DNA of 64,000 nt from JAUYQR01 sp031415015. GTDB lineage: Bacteria; Pseudomonadota; Alphaproteobacteria; Rhodobacterales; Rhodobacteraceae. Below are positions 8,138 through 16,009 of the stretch, piece after piece. The DNA lies in NCBI GenBank assembly GCA_031415015.1, contig JANOQT010000096.1:1-64000 (forward strand), read 5' to 3'. Each line of letters starts with the position of its first letter. Positions within the stretch are counted from its first letter, which is position 1. The notes below the pieces were generated by a model, which was not told the origin of the DNA, ran no database searches, and saw only the letters and a list, made by a program, of their open reading frames with translations. A program made the translations under genes and the position numbers.

Positions 8138-8707
8138 ATGACGGACACAGGAAATATGGGCGTGACCCGGCGTGGTTTGCTGGGCGCTTTTGCCGCGACG
8201 GCTTTGATCGCAGCCCCGACCTACACCAATGCTTTCGGCCTTCTGAAGGGCGCAGGCGATATCCGCAGAATCCGGATGTATTCGGGGCGAACCGGGGAAA
8301 GCATCGACACGATCTACTGGATCGAAGGCGAGTACATTCCAGAGGTTCTGAAGGAAATAAATTACTTCATGCGGGACTGGCGGTCTGGTGACGCCATCAA
8401 AATCGACCCGCGCAATGTGGACATCATGGCCGCCTCGCACCGCCTGATGGACGTGAGCGAGCCCTACATGCTGTTGTCGGGCTATCGCAGCCCAGCCACA
8501 AACGCGATGCTGCGGTCTAAATCGCGCGGTGTGGCCAAGCACTCTTTGCACATGGTGGGTCAGGCGGCTGATCTGCGGCTGAAATCGCGCTCGGTCGGGC
8601 AGATGGCCAAAGCGGCGGCCGCTTGCTCGTCTGGTGGCGTTGGCAAGTATTCGCGGTCAAACTTTGTGCACATGGATTGCGGCCCGGTGCGCAGCTGGGG
8701 CGGCTGA
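8138..8707 (+). CDS. DUF882 / MepK-like M15A murein peptidase, Tat-exported
   Basis: A 189-residue protein with a twin-arginine signal (TRRGLLGAF, then a hydrophobic stretch to about residue 31). The zinc site of the M15A/DUF882 family is visible: His138 and Asp145 in HSLHMVGQAADL, and His178-x-Asp180 in FVHMDCG. The E. coli relative YcbK/MepK is an endopeptidase that cuts 3-3 cross-links, the product of LdtD-type enzymes, matching the divergent L,D-transpeptidase here. An ATG at 8156 with AGGAAAT before it is an alternative start that still keeps the Tat motif. Confidence 0.85.
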   Translation: MTDTGNMGVTRRGLLGAFAATALIAAPTYTNAFGLLKGAGDIRRIRMYSGRTGESIDTIYWIEGEYIPEVLKEINYFMRDWRSGDAIKIDPRNVDIMAASHRLMDVSEPYMLLSGYRSPATNAMLRSKSRGVAKHSLHMVGQAADLRLKSRSVGQMAKAAAACSSGGVGKYSRSNFVHMDCGPVRSWGG

Positions 8708-8727
8708 CCGATCCGACCGTGTGAAAC

Positions 8728-8750
8728 AAGGCGCCTTCGGGCGCCTTTTT
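8728..8750 (+). terminator. Intrinsic terminator of the DUF882 gene
   Basis: Eight-base stem AAGGCGCC/GGCGCCTT around a stable TTCG tetraloop (8728-8747), followed by T to 8750. The T run overlaps the rlmE stop region on the other strand. Confidence 0.82.
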
Positions 8751-9487
8751 CAATTCTCGGGGCTGTCTTCCGTTTTGGCCTTCTGACCGCGGAAGCCCAT
8801 CGCCACCACGAATTTCTCGGAACTGTCAGCCCGGCTGGCGGACGGCTTGACGTTCGCCACCTTGGTGAAGTTGCGTTTCAGCAGCGTCTGCATCTCGCTT
8901 TCCGCCCCGCCGGCCAGCACCTTGGCGACAAAGGTTCCGCCCTCATCCAACACGTCGAAGGCAAAGGCCAGCGCCGCTTCGACCAGCGCCACGATGCGCA
9001 GATGGTCCGTCCCCTTGTGCCCCGAGGCCGCGGCGGCCATGTCGCTCAGCACCACATCGGCGCCGCCACCCAGCCAAAGCTTGACCTTGTCTTCCGCGCC
9101 ATCCTCCAGAAAATCCAGCTGGTGCAGTTCGGCCCCGGCAATCGGCTCCACCTCCTGCAGGTCCACGCCCAGCACGGTACCGACCGGCTTTTTCGGGTTC
9201 TGCCCCAGCGCATTCACCCGCTCCACCGCGATCTGGCACCACCCCCCCGGCGCGCAGCCAAGGTCCACCACCCGCGCCCCCGGTTTCAGAAAGCCATAGC
9301 GGTCGTCCAGCTCGGAAATCTTGTAGGCGGCCCGGCCCCGGAAACCCTCTTTCTTCGCGCGGATCACATAAGGATCGTTCAGCTGCCGCTCCAGCCACAG
9401 CGTGGACGACAGCTTGCGCCCCTTGGCCGTCTTGACCCGCACGCGCAAATCGCGCTGCCCGCGGCCTGATGTTGGCTTTTCCGTCAT
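8750..9487 (-). CDS. rlmE: 23S rRNA (uridine-2'-O)-methyltransferase RlmE
   Basis: A 245-residue FtsJ/RrmJ-type methyltransferase that 2'-O-methylates U2552 in the A-loop of 23S rRNA. Visible marks are the SAM-binding VVDLGCAPGGW segment (about residues 70-80), the catalytic aspartate in VVLSDMAAAASG and the lysine in GTFVAKVLAGG. The N-terminal basic extension (about 35 residues) is common in alphaproteobacteria. It overlaps the upstream Ppx/GppA gene by 4 bases, a standard pairing in this group. Confidence 0.92.
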   Translation of the reverse strand: MTEKPTSGRGQRDLRVRVKTAKGRKLSSTLWLERQLNDPYVIRAKKEGFRGRAAYKISELDDRYGFLKPGARVVDLGCAPGGWCQIAVERVNALGQNPKKPVGTVLGVDLQEVEPIAGAELHQLDFLEDGAEDKVKLWLGGGADVVLSDMAAAASGHKGTDHLRIVALVEAALAFAFDVLDEGGTFVAKVLAGGAESEMQTLLKRNFTKVANVKPSASRADSSEKFVVAMGFRGQKAKTEDSPEN

Positions 9488-10626
9488 GTATAAGGCCCGT
9501 CTTCCAGCACACCGTCCGCGCTCATCTGCGCATAAAGAAGCCCTTCCCTAAGCCCCCTGTCCGCCACCGACAACCGGTCTGTCGGCCAGATTCGCATCAA
9601 AGCCTGCAAAATCGCCGCTCCCGACATGATCAGCGCATGCCGGTCGCGCCCGATGCGGGGATCGGCCCTGCGCCCCTCCGGCCCCAGCGAAAGATACTCG
9701 CGGATGACAAAGTCGATCTGGTCGCTGGTCATCTGCAACCCGTCCACCTTGGTCCGGTCATAGCGGCGCAGCCCCAGAAACGACGCCGCCACCGTGGTGA
9801 CCGTGCCGCTGGTGCCGATGATCTGGAAACCGGCGCGCAGGTTTTCGGCGTTGTACGGGCTGAAACTGGCCAGGTTCTCTTCAAAGAACCAGCTCATCAA
9901 CGCAAACCGTGCCGCATCGTCATCGACATCGGCGAACTGATCCTTCAGCGTCGCCACCCCCAAGGGCACCGAAATCCAGTCCACCACCCGCGCCACAGCA
10001 CCCTCGCCCTGCGCATTGAACCCGATGTGCAGCCGCATGATGGCGCGTGCGCGGTCGTCCTCCGGCACCCCCGACAGGTCGATCCAAACCAGTTCGGTCG
10101 AGCCGCCGCCGATATCCACCACCAGCAATTGTTCGGTCTTGGAACTGACCAGCGGCGCGCAGGAAATCACCGCCAGCCGCGCTTCTTCTTCGGGGGCGAT
10201 GATCTCCAGCTGCAGGCCGGTTTCGCGCCGGACCTGCCGGATGAACTCCTTGGCATTGCGGGCGCGCCTGCACGCTTCGGTCGCGACCAGTCGCATCCGC
10301 CGCACGTCGTGCTTTTCGATCTTCTTTTCACAGATGCGCAGCGCCTGAATCGTCCGGTTCATCGACGACCGGCTCAGCCGACCCGTCGCTTCCAACCCCA
10401 CGCCAAGCTGCACAGTCTTGGAAAAACTGACGATAATGGTGAACTGACTGCCCTTTGGCTGGGCAATCAGCATCCTGCAACTGTTCGTTCCAAGGTCCAG
10501 CGCCGCATATAGCGGCGCCGACCCCGGGTCGGGAAGGGCAGATGGCTCTTCAGCGCGGAAATCACCCTCGGGCAACTCGACCTGCGCGTCAGTCGCGTCC
10601 GCCCCAAGGGGACGCTCGGGCGTCAT
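9484..10626 (-). CDS. Ppx/GppA family phosphatase
   Basis: A 380-residue ASKHA-fold exopolyphosphatase / guanosine pentaphosphate phosphatase. The N-terminal phosphate motif is YAALDLGTNSCRML and a second motif is VVDIGGGSTELVW. It would degrade polyphosphate or pppGpp in the cytoplasm. I place the start at the ATG at 10626 because GGAGGG sits 7 bases before it; an upstream ATG at 10683 in the same frame lacks such a site. The gene overlaps rlmE by 4 bases. Ppx and GppA cannot be told apart from sequence alone. Confidence 0.87.
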   Translation of the reverse strand: MTPERPLGADATDAQVELPEGDFRAEEPSALPDPGSAPLYAALDLGTNSCRMLIAQPKGSQFTIIVSFSKTVQLGVGLEATGRLSRSSMNRTIQALRICEKKIEKHDVRRMRLVATEACRRARNAKEFIRQVRRETGLQLEIIAPEEEARLAVISCAPLVSSKTEQLLVVDIGGGSTELVWIDLSGVPEDDRARAIMRLHIGFNAQGEGAVARVVDWISVPLGVATLKDQFADVDDDAARFALMSWFFEENLASFSPYNAENLRAGFQIIGTSGTVTTVAASFLGLRRYDRTKVDGLQMTSDQIDFVIREYLSLGPEGRRADPRIGRDRHALIMSGAAILQALMRIWPTDRLSVADRGLREGLLYAQMSADGVLEDGPYT

Positions 10627-10903
10627 GACCGCCCTCCATACATGGTTGAGGTAAAGGGTAGTGCGGTTCCCGTCGCCGCGCAACCCGCGATCCCGCGGGG
10701 CTCACCTGCCTGCAATCTAGCTCATGATCTCAATGAAGATTTTTGTGCAACACCGCTGTCGTATTGTGCTGTGTGGTCATGTATCACACCGCCACTGGCA
10801 GGTCGGGGTCGCATCCTCGCTTTGCCATGTCGAAATCCGACATCGGTTGTCGGGGATTGGCGACTATCAACAGGGTCAGCACACGCAGGGGAATCACACC
10901 GTC

Positions 10904-11206
10904 ATGGCCGAAGTCACAGTGGTCTACTGGCGCGACATTCCCGCGCAGGTCATCGTCGGCAAAGGCCGCCGCGCGTCCAAAGTGCAGCTTTCCGAACGGT
11001 TTGAACAGGCCATCGACCGCTGCGCCATGAAGATCGGCGCCAAGGATGCCGACGCCTACCTTGCCGAATGGCGCAAGGTTGTGGTCCATGATCTGGATGG
11101 CGAGCCCGACGCGATTGCAGCGTCCGAGGCCGCCCGGCTTGAGGCAGAGTTCGATGTCGCGCGCATCAAGGCGCTGATTGATACAGATGGCTGGGCGAAA
11201 GCCTGA
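10904..11206 (+). CDS. 'Virulence factor' family protein (PF13769-like)
   Basis: A 100-residue protein beginning MAEVTVVYWRDIPAQVI, matching a small family annotated only as 'virulence factor'. Its function is unknown. It leads the operon with a methylenetetrahydrofolate reductase and a corrinoid/folate methyltransferase, an arrangement I recognise as common in Rhodobacteraceae, which points to one-carbon metabolism rather than virulence. The start is chosen at ATG 10904, where the family similarity begins; the frame is open upstream to 10724. A 6-bp dyad (10837-10853) lies in the leader but has no known meaning. Confidence 0.75.
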   Translation: MAEVTVVYWRDIPAQVIVGKGRRASKVQLSERFEQAIDRCAMKIGAKDADAYLAEWRKVVVHDLDGEPDAIAASEAARLEAEFDVARIKALIDTDGWAKA

Positions 11207-11249
11207 CTGCATGCCCCTGCCCCCGCCTTCCACGATTAAGGAGACCGTG

Positions 11250-12161
11250 ATGGCCTTGTTCAACTTCCGCCGGCAAGAGACAGCGCCGTCGACGGCCCCG
11301 CTTGAGGCCTTCCTGAAAGGCTATTCCATCGAGGTGATGCCGCGCACCGCCGAAAAGGTCGACAGCTTCCGCGACATCCTGCCCGCAGGCACCCGCGTCT
11401 ACATCGCCCACATCGAAGGCACGCCGATCAAAGACATGGTCGCCACCGCCCGCCGGATCAACGGCGAAGGCTTTGACGTCATGCCACATTTCCCGGCGCG
11501 GATCATTCCTGATCGCGCCACCCTCGCCGACTTGATCGCCCGCTATCGGGGCGAGGCGAACGTGACGCAGGCCCTGCTCCTGGGGGGCGGCGTCAACACG
11601 CCCGCAGGTGATTTCGACAGCTCGATGCAAATGGTTGAGACTGGTCTGTTCGACGGCTTCAAGCGTCTGCACGTCGCGGGCCACCCCGAAGGCAACAAGG
11701 ATATCGACAAGGACGGCGGCGATGCCATGGTGCTGCAAGCGCTGAAATGGAAGCAGGCCTTCGCCGACCGCTCGGATGCCGACATGGCCATCGCCACCCA
11801 GTTCTGCTTTGAGGCGGAGCCGGTGATTGCCTGGGCCAACCGTCTGGCCGCCGAAGGGGTCAAGCTGCCGATCCACATCGGCCTCGCCGGCCCCGCCAAG
11901 CTGCAAACCCTGATCAAGTTCGCCATCGCCTGCGGCGTCGGACCCAGCTTGCGCGTGTTGCAAAAGCGCGCGATGGATGTGACCAAGCTGCTGTTGCCTT
12001 ACGAGCCGACGGACGTTCTGGCGGCGCTGGCCGCGCAGAAGGCCGCCAATCCGGACTTCGGGATCGAACAGGTTCACTTCTTCCCGCTTGGCGGCATCAA
12101 GACCAATGCCGCCTACGTCACCGAAAACGGCGGCGCCTCCGGCGTGCCCGCAAACGCTTAA
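11250..12161 (+). CDS. Methylenetetrahydrofolate reductase
   Basis: A 303-residue TIM-barrel enzyme of the MetF superfamily that reduces (or, in methyl-group catabolism, oxidises) 5,10-methylene-THF / 5-methyl-THF. Characteristic segments include PHFPARII, LLLGGGVNTPAG and HVAGHPEGN. The start is ATG 11250 with AAGGAG 6 bases upstream, so a frame-compatible extension to 11178 is not used. It lies 15 bases before the corrinoid methyltransferase gene. In this operon the enzyme probably works together with that methyltransferase to move methyl groups from methylated amines or betaines into the folate pool. Confidence 0.88.
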   Translation: MALFNFRRQETAPSTAPLEAFLKGYSIEVMPRTAEKVDSFRDILPAGTRVYIAHIEGTPIKDMVATARRINGEGFDVMPHFPARIIPDRATLADLIARYRGEANVTQALLLGGGVNTPAGDFDSSMQMVETGLFDGFKRLHVAGHPEGNKDIDKDGGDAMVLQALKWKQAFADRSDADMAIATQFCFEAEPVIAWANRLAAEGVKLPIHIGLAGPAKLQTLIKFAIACGVGPSLRVLQKRAMDVTKLLLPYEPTDVLAALAAQKAANPDFGIEQVHFFPLGGIKTNAAYVTENGGASGVPANA

Positions 12162-12176
12162 GGCAAAGGTTCAAGA

Positions 12177-13157
12177 ATGACCCGTACCGTTATCGAATCA
12201 AAGACGAAAACCGTTGTCATCGGCTTTGACGAACCGTTCTGCGTGATCGGCGAGCGGATCAATCCCACGGGTCGCAAGAAGCTGGCCGCCGAGCTGGAGC
12301 TGGGCAATTTCGACACCGTGATCCGCGATGCGCTGGAACAGGTCGCCTGCGGGGCCACGGTCCTGGATGTGAACTCGGGCGCGGTGTTCACCAACATGAT
12401 GGCCTCGGACCCGCGCTACGCTGACAACAACTTTGTCGAACCGCCGCTGATGAAGGCGCTGATCGAGATCATCCAGCAAACCGTCGACGTGCCGCTGTGC
12501 ATCGACAGCTCGGTCCCCGGCGCGCTTGAGTCGGGTCTGATGGCCTGCGAAGGCCGCCCGCTGCTGAACTCGGTCACCGGCGAGGAACACCGGCTGGAAC
12601 TCGTCCTGCCGCTGGTCAAGAAGTTCAACGTGCCGGTCGTGGCAATTTCCAACGATGATACCGGCATCTCTGAAGACCCCGACGTGCGCTTTGCCGTGGC
12701 GAAAAAGATCGTCGAGCGCGCCGCCGATTTCGGCATCCCCGCGCATGACATCGTCGTCGATCCGCTGGTGATGCCGGTCGGTGCGATGGGCAGCGCCGGT
12801 CAGCAGGTCTTCGCCCTCGTCCGCCGCCTGCGCGAAGAGCTGGGCGTCAACACCACCTGCGGCGCGTCGAACATCAGCTTTGGCCTGCCGCACCGGCATG
12901 GCATCAACGCGGCCTTCCTGCCCATGGCCATTGGTGCAGGGATGACCAGCGCCATCATGAACCCCGTGCGCCAACAGGAAATGGAGGCGATCCGCGCCGC
13001 CAACTTCCTGATGAACCATGATCCGAACGGCGGCGAATGGATTCGCTTCGCCAAGGTTCTGGAAGCGGTCGAGGCCGGCATGACCTTCGCCGAAGCCTCT
13101 GCCGCCGCTACCCAAGCCTCTGCAGGCCGTCGGGGTGGACGGAAAGGTCGGGGCTGA
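12177..13157 (+). CDS. Methyltetrahydrofolate:corrinoid methyltransferase
   Basis: A 326-residue pterin-binding TIM barrel of the dihydropteroate-synthase-like family. Typical segments are VIGERINPTGRKKL, VLDVNSGA, CIDSS, NSVTGE and DPLVMPVGAMG. It would transfer a methyl group between a corrinoid protein and tetrahydrofolate. The basic tail (GRRGGRKGRG) is normal for Rhodobacterial copies. It completes the three-gene one-carbon operon. No corrinoid protein is encoded nearby, so the partner must be elsewhere. Confidence 0.87.
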   Translation: MTRTVIESKTKTVVIGFDEPFCVIGERINPTGRKKLAAELELGNFDTVIRDALEQVACGATVLDVNSGAVFTNMMASDPRYADNNFVEPPLMKALIEIIQQTVDVPLCIDSSVPGALESGLMACEGRPLLNSVTGEEHRLELVLPLVKKFNVPVVAISNDDTGISEDPDVRFAVAKKIVERAADFGIPAHDIVVDPLVMPVGAMGSAGQQVFALVRRLREELGVNTTCGASNISFGLPHRHGINAAFLPMAIGAGMTSAIMNPVRQQEMEAIRAANFLMNHDPNGGEWIRFAKVLEAVEAGMTFAEASAAATQASAGRRGGRKGRG

Positions 13158-13163
13158 TCTCTC

Positions 13164-13188
13164 GCTTACGGATATGATCTTCGTAAGC
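13164..13188 (+). terminator. Dyad after the one-carbon operon
   Basis: Perfect 7-bp inverted repeat GCTTACG/CGTAAGC (13164-13170, 13182-13188) with an 11-base loop, 6 bases past the methyltransferase stop. There is no T-tract, so termination is uncertain. Confidence 0.4.
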
Positions 13189-13235
13189 CAGGCTTTAGCC
13201 CGGCTTACATTTCTACGGCCACTGCCGCGCCTGTG

Positions 13236-13742
13236 TCAGCTGCGATTCAACATTTCGGAAGTGACCACCATCTTGCCGTCGTGGATGCTTGCTTTGGCAT
13301 TGCGATCTACTGCTGCATAAACGAGGTGGAACATATCACTCAGCGCCTTTCCAAACTCTTCGTCCGTGGCGAAACTCTGCCGGTGGTAGTCGTCCACGGT
13401 ATCAAGATCGATCACGCAAGCAAAAGCATCACCTGAGTAGCGCATCGGAATTGTTATCACGCGGTTAAAGCGATCAATCTTGGGGTTCTTCACGTATGTG
13501 ACTTTTCGTTTGTGAAACCGCACTCCGACTCCACACTCGCCATCTTCGGAAATGAAGTCGATCCCAGCGGCAAACATACAGTCCATGATAGAACGAAGGT
13601 TGTTCTTCATTGGCTGCCTCGTACTCGCCTCGAAATCGACGATTGTGGCTCGGGAGACCACTGAGTTGGTAGCAAGCTGTTCTTGGGTCCAGTTTAGAAG
13701 GCTTCGAGCGGCGCGACATTGATCGGCAGTAATTTGCATCAA
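13236..13742 (-). CDS. XRE-family helix-turn-helix regulator
   Basis: A 168-residue protein with an N-terminal Cro/CI-type helix-turn-helix (about residues 5-55, including ARSLLNWTQEQLA and VVSRATIVDFE). The remaining two thirds have no family I recognise. Codon use and base composition are AT-richer than the neighbours, suggesting transfer. A 15-bp palindrome (13784-13798) lies 42 bases upstream and overlaps a possible -35, which fits autoregulation. Its neighbour is an orphan antitoxin frame. Confidence 0.75.
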   Translation of the reverse strand: MMQITADQCRAARSLLNWTQEQLATNSVVSRATIVDFEASTRQPMKNNLRSIMDCMFAAGIDFISEDGECGVGVRFHKRKVTYVKNPKIDRFNRVITIPMRYSGDAFACVIDLDTVDDYHRQSFATDEEFGKALSDMFHLVYAAVDRNAKASIHDGKMVVTSEMLNRS

Positions 13743-13783
13743 TCATTTCCTTTTTGATCGCCCTAAATCAGAATCTCATGCAT

Positions 13784-13798
13784 TTGACATTATGTCAA
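13784..13798 (-). promoter_or_regulatory. Palindromic operator before the XRE regulator
   Basis: TTGACATTATGTCAA is a perfect 6-3-6 inverted repeat. Read on the minus strand, its distal half supplies a TTGACA -35 (13798-13793) for the XRE gene starting at 13742; 17 bases on, GATTCT is a poor -10. A palindrome covering the -35 of a helix-turn-helix gene is typical of self-repression. Confidence 0.5.
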
Positions 13799-13832
13799 GC
13801 TTCAGACATTTTTACGTCACAAAAGGAAGAAT

Positions 13833-14027
13833 TCAATGCGCCGCCCACCGCTGGCCGTAGGGTGGGTGCCAACCCACCATCCTTGTACACTTTCCACCTA
13901 TCATCTCGCGCATGTCCCTCATGGCCTCTGCATGCGGCACCGTCGGTAGCTGATCCTCCAGCGCCCCTCGAATCTTGGCACGAACCCACGCGTTGTATTC
14001 GTCCGAAGGTTCCTTGATTTCACGCAT
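13833..14027 (-). CDS. Orphan antitoxin-like small protein (stability-determinant type)
   Basis: A 64-residue frame beginning MREIKEPSDEYNAWVRAKI, with GALEDQLPTVPHAEAM following. This pattern (EYxxWxRAKxxxALxD...PHxExM) matches small antitoxins of RelB/ParD-like modules. A GAGG Shine-Dalgarno lies 7 bases before ATG 14027. The last 17 residues are encoded by a GTAGG hairpin repeat (13855-13880), so the natural C-terminus has probably been replaced. No toxin gene follows: only about 90 bases separate it from the XRE gene. It is either an orphan antitoxin or a remnant. Confidence 0.5.
   Translation of the reverse strand: MREIKEPSDEYNAWVRAKIRGALEDQLPTVPHAEAMRDMREMIGGKCTRMVGWHPPYGQRWAAH
13855..13880 (+). 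repeat. GTAGG-flanked hairpin repeat, copy A
   Basis: CCGTAG followed by the perfect stem GGTGGGT/ACCCACC (13861-13867, 13872-13878) and AT. It is one of four related elements in the window (also 21450, 32560 and 32758). It lies inside the 3' end of the antitoxin-like frame. Confidence 0.6.
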
Positions 14028-14120
14028 AGCCCACCTCATCCAATCCTAACTAAAACCTTAACGCCCACGTTCAACATATTGCTATATATCACAAATATCG
14101 AATCTGCCCACTGTGGACAG

Positions 14121-14873
14121 CTACCCCGCCAACGCCGTCAGGGCACGCAACCGCGCTGGCGGCATGCGCGCCACCTCGACGGCGGTAAAGACGTGCAGCG
14201 TGTCCAGCTCCGGATCGGCGACCGCGTGGTCGCTGACCCATCCGCCCAGTTGCAGATAACTGCGCAGCAGGGGTGGCATCTCTTGCAGCGCCGTCTCTGT
14301 GGCCACCGGGTGCCCTTGCAGGACCCGACCAAAGCGGAACGCCGGGCCCATCACCTCCGGCATCCAGCGCGCGGGGGCCAGGTGCCGGTCGGCCAGCAGG
14401 GCCAGCGCGTTCAGATGCGACGCAGGGTCCGCCCCCCTGAACGACGAACAGCCGAACAACAGCCCGATCCCCTCGCCCGTCACCAGCCGGGCCAGCGCCG
14501 CCCAGGCCAGCCGCACTATCTCCGGGTCGTGCCACCCGGGGGCCAGCGCAAAGCGCCCCAGTTCCAGCATCGGCCCGGGAAACCGGACCAGCGCGGACAG
14601 GTCGTAGAACTGCGCCGAATAGCTGGCCTCGATCCCTGAACCGACGGTTGTCAGAATCCGCGCGGTGGCAACCAGCCCGCCCGACAACTCCTCGACGATC
14701 AGATGGCGGCAGACGGCATCAAACCGGTCCCCGTCCGGTGCCACTCCGCCCCGGAACACCGCTGACCGCAGCCCCAGCACCTGGTCCATGTCCAGCGGCC
14801 CAAGTGCCAGCCGTGCCCGGTAACGCCCGCCTTCAACTGCGATCACGATTCTGCCTTTCCGGCCCGGTCGCAC
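14121..14873 (-). CDS. olsB: L-ornithine N-alpha-acyltransferase OlsB-like
   Basis: A 250-residue GNAT-fold protein matching OlsB ('hemolysin-like' acyltransferases), which transfers a 3-hydroxyacyl chain from ACP to the alpha-amino group of ornithine, the first step of ornithine lipid synthesis. Conserved stretches include LGLRSAVFR, VEELSGGLVATAR and MLELGRFALAPGW. The second enzyme, OlsA, is not adjacent; a PlsC-like protein at 33637-34500 is a possible but unproven partner. It is transcribed alone, leftward, into the accessory patch. Confidence 0.8.
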   Translation of the reverse strand: MRPGRKGRIVIAVEGGRYRARLALGPLDMDQVLGLRSAVFRGGVAPDGDRFDAVCRHLIVEELSGGLVATARILTTVGSGIEASYSAQFYDLSALVRFPGPMLELGRFALAPGWHDPEIVRLAWAALARLVTGEGIGLLFGCSSFRGADPASHLNALALLADRHLAPARWMPEVMGPAFRFGRVLQGHPVATETALQEMPPLLRSYLQLGGWVSDHAVADPELDTLHVFTAVEVARMPPARLRALTALAG

Positions 14874-14959
14874 CTTGGCACAGGGCCAGGAGCCGCCTAG
14901 ATGTTTCCAGAACGGCGCGCGCCATGCAAGGGAGGCGCCACAGGCGAAGGACCGCTTTC

Positions 14960-15352
14960 ATGGACAAGATCACCAAATCCGATACCGAATGGCAGGCGCA
15001 GCTGTCGGACCTCGCCTACAAGGTTGCCCGCAAGCATGGCACCGAGCGCGCCTTTACCCATGACGATTTCCCGAAAGACCCCGGCACCTACCGCTGCCTG
15101 TGCTGCGACGCGCCGCTGTTCGATCAGGCGACCAAGTTTGACAGCGGCACCGGCTGGCCCTCGTTCTACGCGCCCCTTGACGGCGAGATGGTGGGCGAAC
15201 AGGACGACAACAGCTGGTTCAGCCGCCGCACCGAAGTGCATTGCAACCGCTGTGACGCGCATCTGGGCCACGTGTTCCCCGACGGCCCCGCCCCCACCGG
15301 CCTGCGCTATTGCATCAACGGTGTCGCGCTGAAGTTTGATCCGGCGGACTGA
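14960..15352 (+). CDS. msrB: Peptide-methionine (R)-S-oxide reductase MsrB
   Basis: A 130-residue MsrB that repairs methionine-R-sulfoxide in proteins. The catalytic cysteine is Cys118 in GLRYCINGVAL. The structural zinc is held by Cys46/Cys49 (CLCC) and Cys95/Cys98 (CNRC). The frame is open far upstream, but the protein starts at ATG 14960 with GAAGG before it and the usual MsrB N-terminus. It converges on bamE with a 4-base gap. Confidence 0.93.
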   Translation: MDKITKSDTEWQAQLSDLAYKVARKHGTERAFTHDDFPKDPGTYRCLCCDAPLFDQATKFDSGTGWPSFYAPLDGEMVGEQDDNSWFSRRTEVHCNRCDAHLGHVFPDGPAPTGLRYCINGVALKFDPAD

Positions 15353-15356
15353 CCGC

Positions 15357-15839
15357 TCAGGTCAGATCCTCGGCCCGAAGCCGCCCGAAGCTGCCCAGAA
15401 GCTGCTGGATCAGCGTGATGCCCTTGATATTGGTTTCGGTCACCCGGCGCGAGATTTCGACCACACGGCCATCCTCAAGCCCGTAGCGGCCGACGTTTTC
15501 CACCACGCCAGCTTCGGTAAAGGTCACCACCAGCACCTGCCGCTCGATCTCGCGCGGCTCGCGCGGGCCGACCAGCTTGTAGCGGCTTTGCACGTAGAAC
15601 CAGCCGTCATCGTTCAGCAGGCCCGAGGTCGAGGGGCGGCCGATCTTTTGCCCCACCGTCTCGCGCGTGTCCACACCCACCTCGACCAGCGCCAGCTCGT
15701 CCTCGGCAGGCACGTAGCCGTGGTTGCGATACACCGGCGAACAGGCCGCCAGCCCGGCCACCAGCATCAGCACCAAACCCCGATGCCGGGCTCTGTGGCC
15801 GGGTGCCAAGACCGTACGCGCCCACCGGTTAACTGTCAT
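15357..15839 (-). CDS. bamE: Outer membrane protein assembly factor BamE
   Basis: A 160-residue SmpA/OmlA-type lipoprotein, a non-essential member of the BAM complex that inserts beta-barrels in the outer membrane. The lipobox is VAGLAACSP (Cys about residue 33) and the family pattern GVDTRETVGQKIGRPSTSG is clear. Three methionines could start it. ATG 15839 is preferred because GAGGGCAGGC precedes it; the ATG at 15890 would give an unusually long N-region. It is divergent from the DUF177-rpmF-plsX operon. Confidence 0.87.
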   Translation of the reverse strand: MTVNRWARTVLAPGHRARHRGLVLMLVAGLAACSPVYRNHGYVPAEDELALVEVGVDTRETVGQKIGRPSTSGLLNDDGWFYVQSRYKLVGPREPREIERQVLVVTFTEAGVVENVGRYGLEDGRVVEISRRVTETNIKGITLIQQLLGSFGRLRAEDLT

Positions 15840-16009
15840 GCCTGCCCTCGTGCCCGTTGCGACGTCGCTGGTGCCGGTTGTTTCCGGCAAAATGACGCGG
15901 GGTTCAAAACCCTTGGACTTCGGGATAACAGAAGGACAGCTACTTGTTCAAGAATGGAACGCCGCACCAGTGTCTGCGACGGGCCCACCGATGCTGAAAG
16001 GTCCACACA

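Noticed and set aside
7801..8148. N-terminal extension of the L,D-transpeptidase to 651 residues
   Set aside because: The signal peptide begins at 7800; the upstream part would bury it and covers the divergent promoter.
10724..10903. Longer N-terminus of the 'virulence factor' protein or a SAM-type riboswitch in its leader
   Set aside because: The upstream residues lack family similarity, and I could not fold a convincing riboswitch core; only a 6-bp dyad is visible.
13833..14120. Intact toxin-antitoxin module
   Set aside because: No toxin frame of RelE/ParE type exists on either side; only the antitoxin-like part is present.
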